64,000 bases of DNA, taken from assembly GCA_902794535.1 (NCBI GenBank), contig CADBHQ010000035.1:1-64000 (forward strand), written 5' to 3'. Positions 33,114-42,951 of this stretch are shown here, piece by piece. Source of the stretch: Fibrobacter succinogenes (GTDB lineage Bacteria; Fibrobacterota; Fibrobacteria; Fibrobacterales; Fibrobacteraceae). Numbering within the stretch: position 1 is the first letter of the stretch; every line of letters starts with the position of its first letter. Under the pieces are notes generated by a model that did not search any database, was not told the origin of the DNA, and saw nothing but the letters and a program-made list of their open reading frames with translations. A program made the translations under genes and the position numbers.

Positions 33114-34136
33114 ATGGCTAATAGAAATGCATCCGCTAGTGATTTCGGTTGGGATTTTCAACACAATGCCGCGATTGTTCTTGTCTTAAAAAATATTAAG
33201 GATGATTTTAAAAGTGTTCGTGTAGAGGGCGATACAGAAGATATTGAAATTAATTTCAATGATGGGCGAACGACATATGTTCAAGCCAAAGCTTCACAGA
33301 ATCCAGAAAAAGATACTAATGTGAAGGCAAAACTTGAAAAGGCTTTGGAATCGTTAAATGACGCTGGCGGCAAGAAAAATGTCAAGTCGTTGATATTTAT
33401 AACGAATAATCATATTTACCCTTTTAATCATGCAGAAAAAGATAAAGATCCTTATATTTCAGGTCGGACAAGTCTTAAATATAGCGAGCTAAGTGTAAAT
33501 TCACAAAAAATAATTGGTGAGATTATAGACGGTAACAACTTTTCAAACATAGACAGAGATAAATTAGTTATAGAGGTTATTCCTTTTTATGGAGATGACG
33601 AGGATAATCGGTACAAAGAAATCTATAAATCTGTAGAATTTTTTCTGGATGATGTTGCAAATCAAAATACCCCTAAAAAGAAAATTCTTGAAAAGCTACA
33701 GTTAAAATTTCAAAGAAATGCATCTAAAGAGAATGTGAAAGTTGTACTAACAAAAGATAATATTGTTTGGTGCGTAATCGCCGTTATTTGCGATAATGGA
33801 AGAGAATTTGTTTCGGATGAGTTGGTTGATGAAGAATTTGATGGTGATTATGAATTAAGAGATTCTGTGAAAGAAACATATGGTTTCGTTATAGAAGATA
33901 GTTCGCATAAATTTCAACTGATATCACAGGTTTTTTCAGAATATCAGAAATATAAAATGACGAGTCAGAAAAAATCATATACGGACTTTATTAAGGAAAA
34001 ATGGAATCTATTTTCATCGTTTTTTTCTGATGTTAAGCCAATTCAACAAAAAATGCTGATTTTCATGGTTCTTGGAAAAATTTTTAATAATCAGACTGTT
34101 ATAAAAAATATTAGAGAAAATGTGGGTGGAGTATGA
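33114..34136 (+). CDS. Cap4/DUF4297-like PD-(D/E)xK nuclease, module c first gene
   Basis: The N-terminus (residues 10-62) matches the DUF4297/Cap4 nuclease pattern: FGWDFQHNAAIVLVL, then VRVEGDTEDIEI and TYVQAKAS, giving E/D and Q-x-K active-site residues. The remaining 270 residues are unassigned; the last 100 are helical and could be an effector-partner domain. The ATG of the next gene, an SMC-like ATPase, overlaps its stop by four bases. A Cap4-type nuclease next to an SMC-like ATPase is the signature of Lamassu and related ABC-3C defence systems. Confidence 0.75.
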   Translation: MANRNASASDFGWDFQHNAAIVLVLKNIKDDFKSVRVEGDTEDIEINFNDGRTTYVQAKASQNPEKDTNVKAKLEKALESLNDAGGKKNVKSLIFITNNHIYPFNHAEKDKDPYISGRTSLKYSELSVNSQKIIGEIIDGNNFSNIDRDKLVIEVIPFYGDDEDNRYKEIYKSVEFFLDDVANQNTPKKKILEKLQLKFQRNASKENVKVVLTKDNIVWCVIAVICDNGREFVSDELVDEEFDGDYELRDSVKETYGFVIEDSSHKFQLISQVFSEYQKYKMTSQKKSYTDFIKEKWNLFSSFFSDVKPIQQKMLIFMVLGKIFNNQTVIKNIRENVGGV

Positions 34137-35581
34137 TTATAAATTCTTTGTTGATAAAAGATGGCTATTTTGAGAAAAAATATGAATTTGAGAAAGGATT
34201 TAATCTTATTCATAGCGCTCCCAATAGTGTTGGCAAAACCACTTTACTGAGAAGCCTGATTTATGCAATGGGATATCCAATTCCAGGAACAAAAAAATTT
34301 CCATTAACTAAACCAGAATTTACGCTTAATTTTCAATTAAAAAGTGGAGAAACGGCTCAAGTTGTCAGAAAAGATAGAGAAGTGACTTTTAACGATGAAT
34401 TCTTTGTAGTTCCTGCAGAGCAGTTGCTGTTGCAAAAATCTGTTTTTGAGTTGAATGATGAAATTTTACTCTCGAATTTACTCGGTGTTTTTTATGTTGA
34501 CCAAGAAAAGGGCTGGACTCTTTTAAACCGTGGTAAAGTTATTGGAAATGTTCGATTCAATATCTATGATTTTATATTGTCTTTGACTGGCAAATATTCG
34601 GAAGAATTGTCAAGGAAGTTGGAATCGCTAAATAGGGCTGTTGCCAAGTATAAGAATTTTCAAAATATCGTAGAATACCAAAGTTCACTTAATGAAGAAC
34701 ATAACTTTGTAATGGATTCATCAAAGGTTGTTCTTGAAAAAGATAAAGCTCTGCTTGAGTATAAGAAAAGAGCTTCAGAAAAAGAAGTATCCATTCTAAA
34801 AAAATGCTTGAAAGATCAGAACGCCTTTGTGAACTTTATAGATTCTTTGCAGCTGAGCATAAAGCTAGAAGATGGAAGAAGGCAAATCATAACGAAAGAA
34901 AATCTGATTGGTGTTGAAGAAAATAAGTCTTTGATTAAGGCTAGAATAGAGCTCCTTGCGGATGAAATTTGCTCATATACTCAGAATCTTTCTAAAATAG
35001 ATGCTGAAATACAAAAAACGGATTCAGATTTGAATCTGATAGAAGTTGAAACCTTAGAAAGTCAATATGATCGTCAAATTAGTTCGTTGAATATGAATCA
35101 ATGTGCAGTTAAGGGTGCATTGGATTCATTTGAAAAACAGCGAAAAGAAGTTGAAGAGGAAATGGATGCTCTGGCAAAAACAGATACATCTGTAATTGAT
35201 AGAATTCATACAATAATTTACGGCTATGCTCAGGAATTGGATGTTGCTGACGATTATGTAAGCCCTAGCCAAGATTATATTTTTACATCAGACTTAAAGA
35301 GTTTGTCTGGAGCTATATTCCATAAAATTGTTTTCTGTTTTAAACTTGCGTATGTGAGACTTGTTGAAGAAAAATGTAATTGCATTTTACCCATCATCTT
35401 GGATTCTCCTAGCGGCCGAGAGGTTTCCGAAGAGAATGTCCGAAAAATGATGGAAATTTTAAAAAGAGATTTTTCAAATCATCAAATTATTATCGCATCA
35501 ATCCATGACTTTGGATATGCTGATAAAGTAATTGAAATTAAAGAAACGCTGATGGAAAATGCTGAAATGAAAGGAGTGTAA
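34133..35581 (+). CDS. SMC/RecN-like ATPase
   Basis: The 482-residue protein carries a split ATP-binding head of the ABC/SMC type. The P-loop reads APNSVGKTTLL, with Ala in place of the first Gly. A helical coiled-coil centre follows (about 150-360). The C-terminal signature SGAIFHKIVFCFKLAYVRL leads to Walker B PIILDSPSGREV and the H-loop-like ASIHD. The arms are short compared with true SMC proteins. It overlaps the nuclease gene before it and is two bases before the PIN-like gene, so the products probably work together. Confidence 0.85.
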   Translation: MIINSLLIKDGYFEKKYEFEKGFNLIHSAPNSVGKTTLLRSLIYAMGYPIPGTKKFPLTKPEFTLNFQLKSGETAQVVRKDREVTFNDEFFVVPAEQLLLQKSVFELNDEILLSNLLGVFYVDQEKGWTLLNRGKVIGNVRFNIYDFILSLTGKYSEELSRKLESLNRAVAKYKNFQNIVEYQSSLNEEHNFVMDSSKVVLEKDKALLEYKKRASEKEVSILKKCLKDQNAFVNFIDSLQLSIKLEDGRRQIITKENLIGVEENKSLIKARIELLADEICSYTQNLSKIDAEIQKTDSDLNLIEVETLESQYDRQISSLNMNQCAVKGALDSFEKQRKEVEEEMDALAKTDTSVIDRIHTIIYGYAQELDVADDYVSPSQDYIFTSDLKSLSGAIFHKIVFCFKLAYVRLVEEKCNCILPIILDSPSGREVSEENVRKMMEILKRDFSNHQIIIASIHDFGYADKVIEIKETLMENAEMKGV

Positions 35582-35583
35582 AA

Positions 35584-37377
35584 ATGGAGAAGACTCGTTC
35601 GTATTTCGAATTTGATTATGATACCTATAAGCAGGAGTTAATCTGTGCTTTAAAAGAAGAGGAAACGCATTTCTACTTGGATACCTGTTTTTTAAATAAA
35701 CTTCTATTTACTCGAGAAGATGCTCGCAAGCTAATATTGTCTTGGCTGCAAGACCGAATTGAACGAGTCCATATCCCTTATTGGGTTTATATGGAATATA
35801 TGAAGCGTGCAGTTAATATAGAACTTTTAAAAAATATAAGTCCATGGTCTGATTTTAAATTTAAAAATAATCTTGAAAGGTTTAAAGAGAATTTTTATTT
35901 GTATTTAGATGATAATGCGGCTAAAAAATATTTTAAAGATGAGTATGAATGTCGAGAAAAATATGATGAGGCTATTTCAACTATTGGTAAAATTGAAAAG
36001 ATGATAAATGATTTTTCAGTTGCTCATAATGAAATTTCTGAATTATTCATTCCTAATTGTGTGATGAAAAAAAATGAAAATTTAAGTAGGCTTGAAAAAG
36101 ATTTTAAAATTCGATGTGAAAATAAGATTCCGCCTGGTTTTGATGAAGATAAGAAAACTAATGTTTATGGAGATTTTTTTATTTGGAATGAAATTCTAGA
36201 TAATCAGGAACCTAATCACAAGGCTATTTTTTTATCGAATGACCAAAAAAAAGATTGGGTGTATACACCTCAAAAAATTTTTTTAGATGGGAAATTAATA
36301 TCCAATGAAGCAAAGAAAAGTTCTGAAACATTGCGACTTCCTGCACGTATCGCATCTCCACAACTTTGCCTAGAATTTTTGCAAAAAACGAATACGGATG
36401 ATTTCTTTATTGTTACGAGAAGATCCTTTATGGAAATTTTATATAATGAAGATAATGTTACTTATATGCCTTTCTTTAGATTATTAAATTGTGATGGAAA
36501 GTTTGAAACTCCTTCTGTATCAAACGTTGATGAAAATCCGCATCCTAAGGCTAATTTTGAACTAGAATCATTGAAAAAATATTCAATAAGGGCTCTTCAT
36601 GATTCAGAATATGTAATTAAATCATCAGATAGACTTGATTTGTGTATAGATAAGTTTAAAAGTCATAATTGGTATACCCAATCGTCAGGCATGCATGACT
36701 TTTTGCAAATATTGAGTGAACAAGGTAAGAATGCATATTCAAATTTTTTAGACAACAACAAGGATGCTTTATTTGTTTTGGGACGAAATATATATCAAGC
36801 TGCATGTGGAAGTGAAAATGATTCGCTTGCTTATATACAAAATTTGCATGAAAATGTTGTGAAATTGAATACAGATGAAAGGGACAATTATCTTTTAGAT
36901 GGAATGTTTTATGAGGTGTATTTTAATAAATTCGGGCAGTTGCGAGAAAATCCTAAAGCAAAATATTTTAATTATTTGCTAGATGCATTGGAAAGTGGAT
37001 CTACAACAGAATTGTTTATTAGAAACGCTTTGCAGTCGTTCAAGGATAAAATCATTTATTTGCTAGATGATTCAGAGGTACTTTTTGAGGTTGAATGGTG
37101 TTCTAAAGATGACTCTAATGAAATTTATTCAATCAAATGGAATGGTTTAGAATTATTACGGCAATATAATGAATATGAATATATTCCTGACAATTGTTTT
37201 TTGCGTGACTCACGTTTGTTTAGACATGAAAATAGCTTGGCTAGTGGTTTATCGAAATTGTTTTTAATTCCCAAAAACAAAATAAAATTCGATAATTTCC
37301 CATTAGATAAAAAATGGACTATAAAGCCACAATTCTGTGTAGATTCGTCATTATCATATTTGATGTATAAGGAATAG
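35584..37377 (+). CDS. PIN-like domain protein (about 600 aa)
   Basis: Residues about 28-265 look like a PIN-like RNase domain of the type found in large bacterial proteins. HFYLDTCFLNKLL supplies the first Asp, IPYWVYMEYMKR the second acidic site, and GDFFIWNEILD with IFLSNDQKKDWV the last. The remaining 330 residues are unassigned and helical. PIN domains usually cut RNA. The gene follows the ATPase gene after two bases and precedes the HNH gene by nine. It is very AT-rich. Confidence 0.75.
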   Translation: MEKTRSYFEFDYDTYKQELICALKEEETHFYLDTCFLNKLLFTREDARKLILSWLQDRIERVHIPYWVYMEYMKRAVNIELLKNISPWSDFKFKNNLERFKENFYLYLDDNAAKKYFKDEYECREKYDEAISTIGKIEKMINDFSVAHNEISELFIPNCVMKKNENLSRLEKDFKIRCENKIPPGFDEDKKTNVYGDFFIWNEILDNQEPNHKAIFLSNDQKKDWVYTPQKIFLDGKLISNEAKKSSETLRLPARIASPQLCLEFLQKTNTDDFFIVTRRSFMEILYNEDNVTYMPFFRLLNCDGKFETPSVSNVDENPHPKANFELESLKKYSIRALHDSEYVIKSSDRLDLCIDKFKSHNWYTQSSGMHDFLQILSEQGKNAYSNFLDNNKDALFVLGRNIYQAACGSENDSLAYIQNLHENVVKLNTDERDNYLLDGMFYEVYFNKFGQLRENPKAKYFNYLLDALESGSTTELFIRNALQSFKDKIIYLLDDSEVLFEVEWCSKDDSNEIYSIKWNGLELLRQYNEYEYIPDNCFLRDSRLFRHENSLASGLSKLFLIPKNKIKFDNFPLDKKWTIKPQFCVDSSLSYLMYKE

Positions 37378-37386
37378 GAGATTTCA

Positions 37387-38403
37387 ATGGCCAAAATTGG
37401 AATTTTAACATCCATATCAAAGAACAGCACTGGCTGGAAAGGAGAGCCTACAGAAGAAGACTTGAATTTCAGCAAGTTTGATTTTGTCAAGAGAAACAGC
37501 AAGGCTCATGAGTCGTTAAATTTTGGGTATCCACAATATCCGCCTGAATCGGATGGCACTTACGTCGGCTATGCGCCAGCCTTCAATAAGAAAGTTCGAG
37601 AACTGAATATAAAAGTCATTTTCTTTATAAGCCTTTTTGCCGTAAATGACAGAAGAATTGTCGGTTTTTATGCACTTCCTGAAATTACACAGGGTTGCAA
37701 TTTTGAAAGGACTCAATCATTATCACCCTTATACAAAAAATACTCCAATGGGAATATTCGTGTAAAAGCTTCAAATATCGTGTATTTGAAAAATTCCGTG
37801 CCCATAAATGATAAAATTGCAAATGGAAAATTCTTTGAAGGTCAACTTTCTTCTCAAGGTTTCAATTATCTAAATGAAAAGGGAGTGACCAAATTATTTA
37901 ATTACATATTAAAATATAATAGCGAAAAAAAGATTGCGTATTGGAGGGATGTCTTTTCTGGTAATTCTCAAAATTTTGATGAAATTGAGGTCTATGAGGA
38001 TTATGGTGATGTTCAAAATTCCTCAATAGAAAAACTTGAAAAGAAATTTTGTAATGCAAAACCCAAAGAAAAATCTGTCTTGACGAAAAGAATTGAACGA
38101 GGACAAATTGCAAATCGAGTAAAACAACTGACAAATTATAAGTGTCTTATTTGTGAAAAGCTTGGATTGAATCCTCATGGGTTTGCGAAGCGAAATGGAA
38201 CATATTATGTTGAAACCCATCATGTATGCCCGGTGTCGAAACAAGAAATAGGATCTTTGAGTTTGCCTAATTTAATTACAGTGTGCGCGAACCATCATCG
38301 TCAGCTTCACTATGGAGATGTTAAAGTTCAAATCATGAAAACGAAATTTGTATTTGACATTGAAGGAAAGAAAATTGAGATTGAAAAGATAAAGGTGAAG
38401 TAA
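37387..38403 (+). CDS. HNH endonuclease with possible N-terminal EVE/PUA-like reader
   Basis: The C-terminal region (about residues 235-320) is an HNH nuclease: a zinc pair YKCLICEKLG, the catalytic core VETHHVCPVS, then NLITVCANHHRQLHYG. The N-terminal 150 residues contain a beta-rich stretch (KVIFFISLFAVNDRRIVGFY) that reads like an EVE/PUA-fold module. Such modules in known EVE-HNH enzymes recognise modified cytosine. That N-terminal call is tentative. The gene closes a tightly spaced four-gene operon. Confidence 0.85.
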   Translation: MAKIGILTSISKNSTGWKGEPTEEDLNFSKFDFVKRNSKAHESLNFGYPQYPPESDGTYVGYAPAFNKKVRELNIKVIFFISLFAVNDRRIVGFYALPEITQGCNFERTQSLSPLYKKYSNGNIRVKASNIVYLKNSVPINDKIANGKFFEGQLSSQGFNYLNEKGVTKLFNYILKYNSEKKIAYWRDVFSGNSQNFDEIEVYEDYGDVQNSSIEKLEKKFCNAKPKEKSVLTKRIERGQIANRVKQLTNYKCLICEKLGLNPHGFAKRNGTYYVETHHVCPVSKQEIGSLSLPNLITVCANHHRQLHYGDVKVQIMKTKFVFDIEGKKIEIEKIKVK

Positions 38404-38452
38404 TTTTTTACAACGAATCTATAAAACATAAACTGAAAAAAGAAGGTGACGA

Positions 38453-39664
38453 ATGACACTTCAATCAAGTCGTGCAAAAATAAATGAAATAATGTATCTT
38501 TTGAAAAATTCATTACCCGACTCCTATAAAATAGTTTGTTTTGACAAACGATTTTTCTCTGATGTGACTATATATAGGAATAATGCTCTGTATGCCATTA
38601 TCCAAACAGAGATTGATGGTTCTAAATTCACAGATTTTGAATTGGAAAAGTCAAGAGCTCTGTTCGAACGAGTCTCTTCCTGTAGATTTTTTATTGTAAT
38701 TAAAAAGGATATATGTGATATATTGGAGAAAGAAAATGGAGAATATTCTAATTATCAGGAAAAAAGTATATCAAAAGTTATAGATAAAATAACTGATGGC
38801 CGATTTTGGGGAATGTATGAAAACGAACTTGATAAAATTAAGTCGTGCTTGAAGGAAAATGGCTTAGAGAGATTTTCATCACGGATACAGAAGGATGAGA
38901 ATGGTCCCTGCTATTTGCGAGAAAATGATACGGAGTCTTTTTTTAATAATCTTCTTTCGTCTGAAAAAGATTTTTCTTCTGTTTATCGATATACATCGTT
39001 TTCCTCTCTTTTTGAAACATTAAAGAATGAATCTTATAGACTTAATTGTATTGTAGGAATGAATGATCCGACAGAAATAGATTATTTCGAAGATTATGTT
39101 GGTCCCGACTATTTACGATATTTACATGAAGAAAAAAATGACATATTCATTTCGTCATGTTCAACTTTGGCTGACGATTTAACTATGTGGAGGCTTTATG
39201 GCGATAATGCCAAAGGAGTTTGCATTGAGTTTGATGTGCGTGGAAGTGATTATGGTTGTGTAAAGAACTTAGTGTCCTATGCAGATAAAAATGGGAAGAA
39301 TGTAAAACTCAATATTGTAAGGGATTTGATTAAGTGCGGACTTGATTTAAGAGGCCTTGAAAAATGGAAACATTTCTTTAAACCTTATGAATATAGTATT
39401 GAAAAAGAATATCGCGTGTTATTGACAAAAAAACTTGATGGAAATGATAAAAAAAGAAAATGGGTGGTAACAAATGATAATAGTATTCTAAATCCCGTTT
39501 ATGATATTGGATTATTTGAGAAACCGATAAGTATGAAGAGAATAATTCTTGGCCCTAAATGTCCAGAAAAAGAAATAAATAAAAAGCAAATTGAAGTAAT
39601 GATGAAAGAAAAAGGAATTAATGGAATAGATGTTTGTATTTCAAAAATAAAAAATTACAGATGA
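38453..39664 (+). CDS. DUF2971 family protein with N-terminal extension
   Basis: Residues about 170-403 form a DUF2971 domain: VYRYTSFSSLFETLKNESYR, CIVGMNDPTEIDYF, ISSCSTLADDLTMWRLYGDN, and EKEYRVLLTKK. The first 150 residues form a separate domain with no recognised motif (YAIIQTEIDGSKFTD). It lies 49 bases after the HNH gene and may belong to the same operon. The second gene of the island's first cluster (23381-24343) is a shorter paralogue. Confidence 0.85.
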   Translation: MTLQSSRAKINEIMYLLKNSLPDSYKIVCFDKRFFSDVTIYRNNALYAIIQTEIDGSKFTDFELEKSRALFERVSSCRFFIVIKKDICDILEKENGEYSNYQEKSISKVIDKITDGRFWGMYENELDKIKSCLKENGLERFSSRIQKDENGPCYLRENDTESFFNNLLSSEKDFSSVYRYTSFSSLFETLKNESYRLNCIVGMNDPTEIDYFEDYVGPDYLRYLHEEKNDIFISSCSTLADDLTMWRLYGDNAKGVCIEFDVRGSDYGCVKNLVSYADKNGKNVKLNIVRDLIKCGLDLRGLEKWKHFFKPYEYSIEKEYRVLLTKKLDGNDKKRKWVVTNDNSILNPVYDIGLFEKPISMKRIILGPKCPEKEINKKQIEVMMKEKGINGIDVCISKIKNYR

Positions 39665-39680
39665 TTACATTCGTACTTAG

Positions 39681-39767
39681 CGTTCGGGGCGTTGCGGGGT
39701 GTCCCCGCTAGAAAGGGTGGCGGATGCCGCGTCAGCGGCAGAAGCGAGGGGAAAACCTGCCCCTCCC
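39681..39767. repeat. dispersed GC-rich repeat, right copy (inverted)
   Basis: The reverse complement contains the same CCCTTTCTAGCGGGGACACC plus CCGCAACGCC found at 26446-26530. The middle part has diverged (GCCGCTGACGCGGC stem). Together the two copies bracket about 13 kb holding the RM and nuclease modules. Confidence 0.75.
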
Positions 39768-39871
39768 AAAATAAAACCTTGAAATGTTAAATTATGTAAT
39801 GCGAATGTCTTTACAGCAAGAAATTCTGAATGGCGATAAAATTAAAAAACGGCGATAAAAGTGGCGATAAA

Positions 39872-41086
39872 ATGATGTCTGATGTTTTTGTCATAGGTGC
39901 CGGTTGTAGTGTCCCGTACGGATTCCCTACGGGTGCTATGCTGATGCAAAAGTTGAAAAATTTTGACTATAAAGATCGTATTGAGTATACGGCACAGCAT
40001 TTGTTGGATAGACATTACCTCTTTGATTTATATCCAGAACGTTTGTGTATTACATTTGACGGGTATAAAGAAAAAGTAAGGCAAATTGTAGGTTATAATG
40101 GCAGGTTGAATTCGGAAAAACAAACAATAAACAATATTGTTTCTTCAATAGTAAAGAACTTTGCCAAGAGTATTCGCCATTCAATGATGGTTTCGACGGA
40201 TGAGTTTCTAAAGAACCGCCTCAATCAGGAGAAATTAAACGAAGCTGATTTTGGTAAGCGTCTTATTGCTCGAGAAATTCTTATTGCAGAAAGGGAGTCT
40301 GAGAATCCTTATACGAGAGGTTCTGAAAGAAAAAAGAAAGAACAATGGCTTGGCAACATCGATTGGATTCAGCATTTACTTTCTCGGATAGACCAGCAAT
40401 CCAATTGGGAAAAAATCCTGAAACAAACGGTATTTCTTACCTTTAATTATGACCGCGTTCTAGAATATTGCATCTTCTTGTATTTGACATCGGACAAACA
40501 ATATGCAGATGCTGACGCTCATTCATTCATAAAAGAAATGCAAATATACCATATCAATGGTTTTATCGGCCCCCTTGAGGAAATACCTTTTGGTGCTGTA
40601 GAGAATGGCAAGTATCAAAAAATTGCCGAGGGTATGGAAACGGTCTGGGAAAAACGTTTGAATCGTGATGGATCAGAAAAAGAAAAGTATCAAGAATTCC
40701 TGAAAAAGGCACAGAGAGTCTATTTCATGGGTTTCTCTTATATTCCGGATAATCTTAATTCTATAGGAATTGATCCTGGTGCTGAAATCATTCGGAATGC
40801 AAAAGTTTATGCTACGGCCATGGGTTTGTCTTCTCAAAACCGTCTAAGGATTTCGACGTATTTGGATCTCAAGGACTTTGAAAAAAGAAACGAACCCGAG
40901 CCAATGCCCGAGATAGAAGTTCAATACCAACCGTTTAAGAATAGTATTATGCGTCAACAGGAATATAAACAGAAAGAAAAACTGGCGAAAGATCAAATAA
41001 GAAGCAGACGAATTCGCTACGAAAACCGAATCCTCAAGGACGCAAGTGCGGTTGACTTGATACTTGATTATTATACATTCCAGTAA
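39872..41086 (+). CDS. SIR2-like protein
   Basis: The 404-residue protein has a Rossmann-type NAD-binding start (SDVFVIGAGCSVPYGFPTGA) and a later TFNYDRVLEYC and IYHING, the pattern of bacterial SIR2-like defence proteins that degrade NAD. The C-terminus (about 330-404) is charged and unassigned. I prefer ATG 39872, since the frame from 39830 begins with the repeat-coded NGDKSGDK. Base composition is closer to the host than in the preceding module. The next gene, an unknown protein, follows after 32 bases. Confidence 0.82.
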   Translation: MMSDVFVIGAGCSVPYGFPTGAMLMQKLKNFDYKDRIEYTAQHLLDRHYLFDLYPERLCITFDGYKEKVRQIVGYNGRLNSEKQTINNIVSSIVKNFAKSIRHSMMVSTDEFLKNRLNQEKLNEADFGKRLIAREILIAERESENPYTRGSERKKKEQWLGNIDWIQHLLSRIDQQSNWEKILKQTVFLTFNYDRVLEYCIFLYLTSDKQYADADAHSFIKEMQIYHINGFIGPLEEIPFGAVENGKYQKIAEGMETVWEKRLNRDGSEKEKYQEFLKKAQRVYFMGFSYIPDNLNSIGIDPGAEIIRNAKVYATAMGLSSQNRLRISTYLDLKDFEKRNEPEPMPEIEVQYQPFKNSIMRQQEYKQKEKLAKDQIRSRRIRYENRILKDASAVDLILDYYTFQ

Positions 41087-41118
41087 AAAGGCTGGGACTT
41101 TTATATATTAATTTCCAA

Positions 41119-42339
41119 ATGATAGACAAAATCACATTCAAAGATACAAATGGTGAAATAAAACTGGAAATCCCATTAAAACTAAAGAAACGGGTGCATC
41201 GAAAGCAATTCTTTGATGTGACTTATATTGATGATTTTCGCAAAATTATGAACATTCCTTTTTTTCAGAAAAGTAAGGAGTTTTCTCTGAAATTCAATTT
41301 GTGTTGTGCGGTTGCGGATAGACTGAATACATGTGTTGCGTATTTGAATAAACATTTGAAGCATCCGAAAACAGAAGAAGATTTTTTGTCTTTTTTGATG
41401 TTTGCCTGCATGATGCGAGATGCTGTTGATGCTATCTTAGAGGAATTTGATGTTCAGTATAATTATCGAAATGAAGAATTGTTTCAGTTTTTTAAAGATG
41501 TATATGTAAACTCAAAAGTATATAACCCTGAAAAAGACATTCCTACAGATGACAAGTTTTTTGAATATTTTCGTTCCTTGACATTTGCCCATCCAGTAGA
41601 GACAAATCGTGCAAAGTTTCTTCGTAAGGAATTAAAGGAAAAACATTATTGTCCGTTTGTCCTCATAAATCGTTTTTGGGGAGATCCTGAATGTGTTGGA
41701 GCAAGGATTTATACGAACGTTAGCAAAGATATTTTGGATGTGTATATTCCGTTTGAGAGAATAAAAAACTATCTGAAATACAAATATGAACAATTATCGC
41801 TTGCTACGATTTATTTGAAACAAAAATACTTGGATTTGGAAACGAGTTGGAAAAATGATAAGATTAATCGGGATTTACCCCCTCTTGAAATGCTGCAGAA
41901 AATAAAAGAGAAATTGGAACAAAGGTGTGAAGAAACAGGCGATATTTCTGAATGTATTCTTTTCTTAAAATATAAGCCAAGTTTAAAGCAAAATGAAGAA
42001 TCTACTTTAGAGTATCAAAAGGCAATTGTTTGCAGTTTGCCTTCTTTATGTGATGCAATTGAACAATTAGATTACGATAAATTATATTCTGTCATTGAAT
42101 CGGTTCTTTATGTTAGACCGAAAAATGTTGAAAAGGTTGATTATCAGCTTGGTTGCATTTATGCTGATTTAAATTCTGCTACAGATGATGCCAGGTATTT
42201 ATACACATTGGGGTGTGTTCAATGGGTTGTAGATTCTTTTGCTCATAAGTGGGTGGATATAAAAGAAGAAATGTCTGCAGATGAAAAACGTTTTTTGATA
42301 TCTGCAGCTTGTTATTTGGAAGAAAAGGCATCAAAATGA
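41119..42339 (+). CDS. unknown protein, partner of the SIR2-like gene
   Basis: The 406-residue protein has no motif I recognise. It is rich in Lys, Glu, Leu and Tyr and looks mostly helical, with repeated LxxKxxxL patterns and a Cys-containing C-terminal part. There is no signal peptide or membrane helix. It lies 32 bases after the SIR2-like gene, and its stop overlaps the ATG of the PD-(D/E)xK-like gene by four bases. It may be the sensor or regulator of the module; that is inference from position only. Confidence 0.75.
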   Translation: MIDKITFKDTNGEIKLEIPLKLKKRVHRKQFFDVTYIDDFRKIMNIPFFQKSKEFSLKFNLCCAVADRLNTCVAYLNKHLKHPKTEEDFLSFLMFACMMRDAVDAILEEFDVQYNYRNEELFQFFKDVYVNSKVYNPEKDIPTDDKFFEYFRSLTFAHPVETNRAKFLRKELKEKHYCPFVLINRFWGDPECVGARIYTNVSKDILDVYIPFERIKNYLKYKYEQLSLATIYLKQKYLDLETSWKNDKINRDLPPLEMLQKIKEKLEQRCEETGDISECILFLKYKPSLKQNEESTLEYQKAIVCSLPSLCDAIEQLDYDKLYSVIESVLYVRPKNVEKVDYQLGCIYADLNSATDDARYLYTLGCVQWVVDSFAHKWVDIKEEMSADEKRFLISAACYLEEKASK

Positions 42340-42917
42340 TTGAAACGATCCTTAAACGCATGCAGGCCCGTTATTCTCAAATGCTGGACACCTATTATCC
42401 GGCTTTTGAAGCTACGGGCTTCACGGAGCGTAATTTGACGTTCAATTTCTGCCATGAGGCGTTGCGCCTAAACGAAAACATGATTGTATGGCAAGAGGTT
42501 CCCTTAAGTGATAAGGAGCAACACTTGGATTCCATTATCTTTGATGATGTAAACAAGTCTATTTACATCGTTGAAGCCAAGCGCCTTGGAGCTGAAGGTG
42601 CTATTGGTTCCATCGAAAGTGATATGAATCGTTTAGACGATTTGTCTATGGATTGGACGAAAATCCGTGGCATAGATGATATTTATGTTCCCGAGAGAAA
42701 GAACTACAAAAAGTATTTTGTGATTATGGTGGATCTTTGGGCACCACATGGAAGTACGGAAGAATCAGTCAAAAGCCACAAGAAATATGTTTCTTTTACT
42801 GAAAGGGTGAGGAAATTTGCTTATAACCAAATAGTTGGCCCATTTAAGGTCAATGGCAGAACTTTGGATAACCAGGAATATTTTCTACTATGCGCCGTGA
42901 AGACGGTTGTGTCTTAA
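42336..42917 (+). CDS. PD-(D/E)xK-like protein
   Basis: The 193-residue product starts at ATG 42336, overlapping the previous stop (ATGA). The middle part has a nuclease-like pattern: LDSIIFDDVNKSIYIVEAKRLG, where Asp and the ExK pair match the PD-(D/E)xK site. The rest fits small restriction-like nucleases. Active-site residues appear complete, but no close family is recognised. It is the third gene of the SIR2 module. Confidence 0.75.
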   Translation: MIETILKRMQARYSQMLDTYYPAFEATGFTERNLTFNFCHEALRLNENMIVWQEVPLSDKEQHLDSIIFDDVNKSIYIVEAKRLGAEGAIGSIESDMNRLDDLSMDWTKIRGIDDIYVPERKNYKKYFVIMVDLWAPHGSTEESVKSHKKYVSFTERVRKFAYNQIVGPFKVNGRTLDNQEYFLLCAVKTVVS

Positions 42918-42951
42918 ATTTGAGGAATATTCAAATAAGCCGGATATAGCC

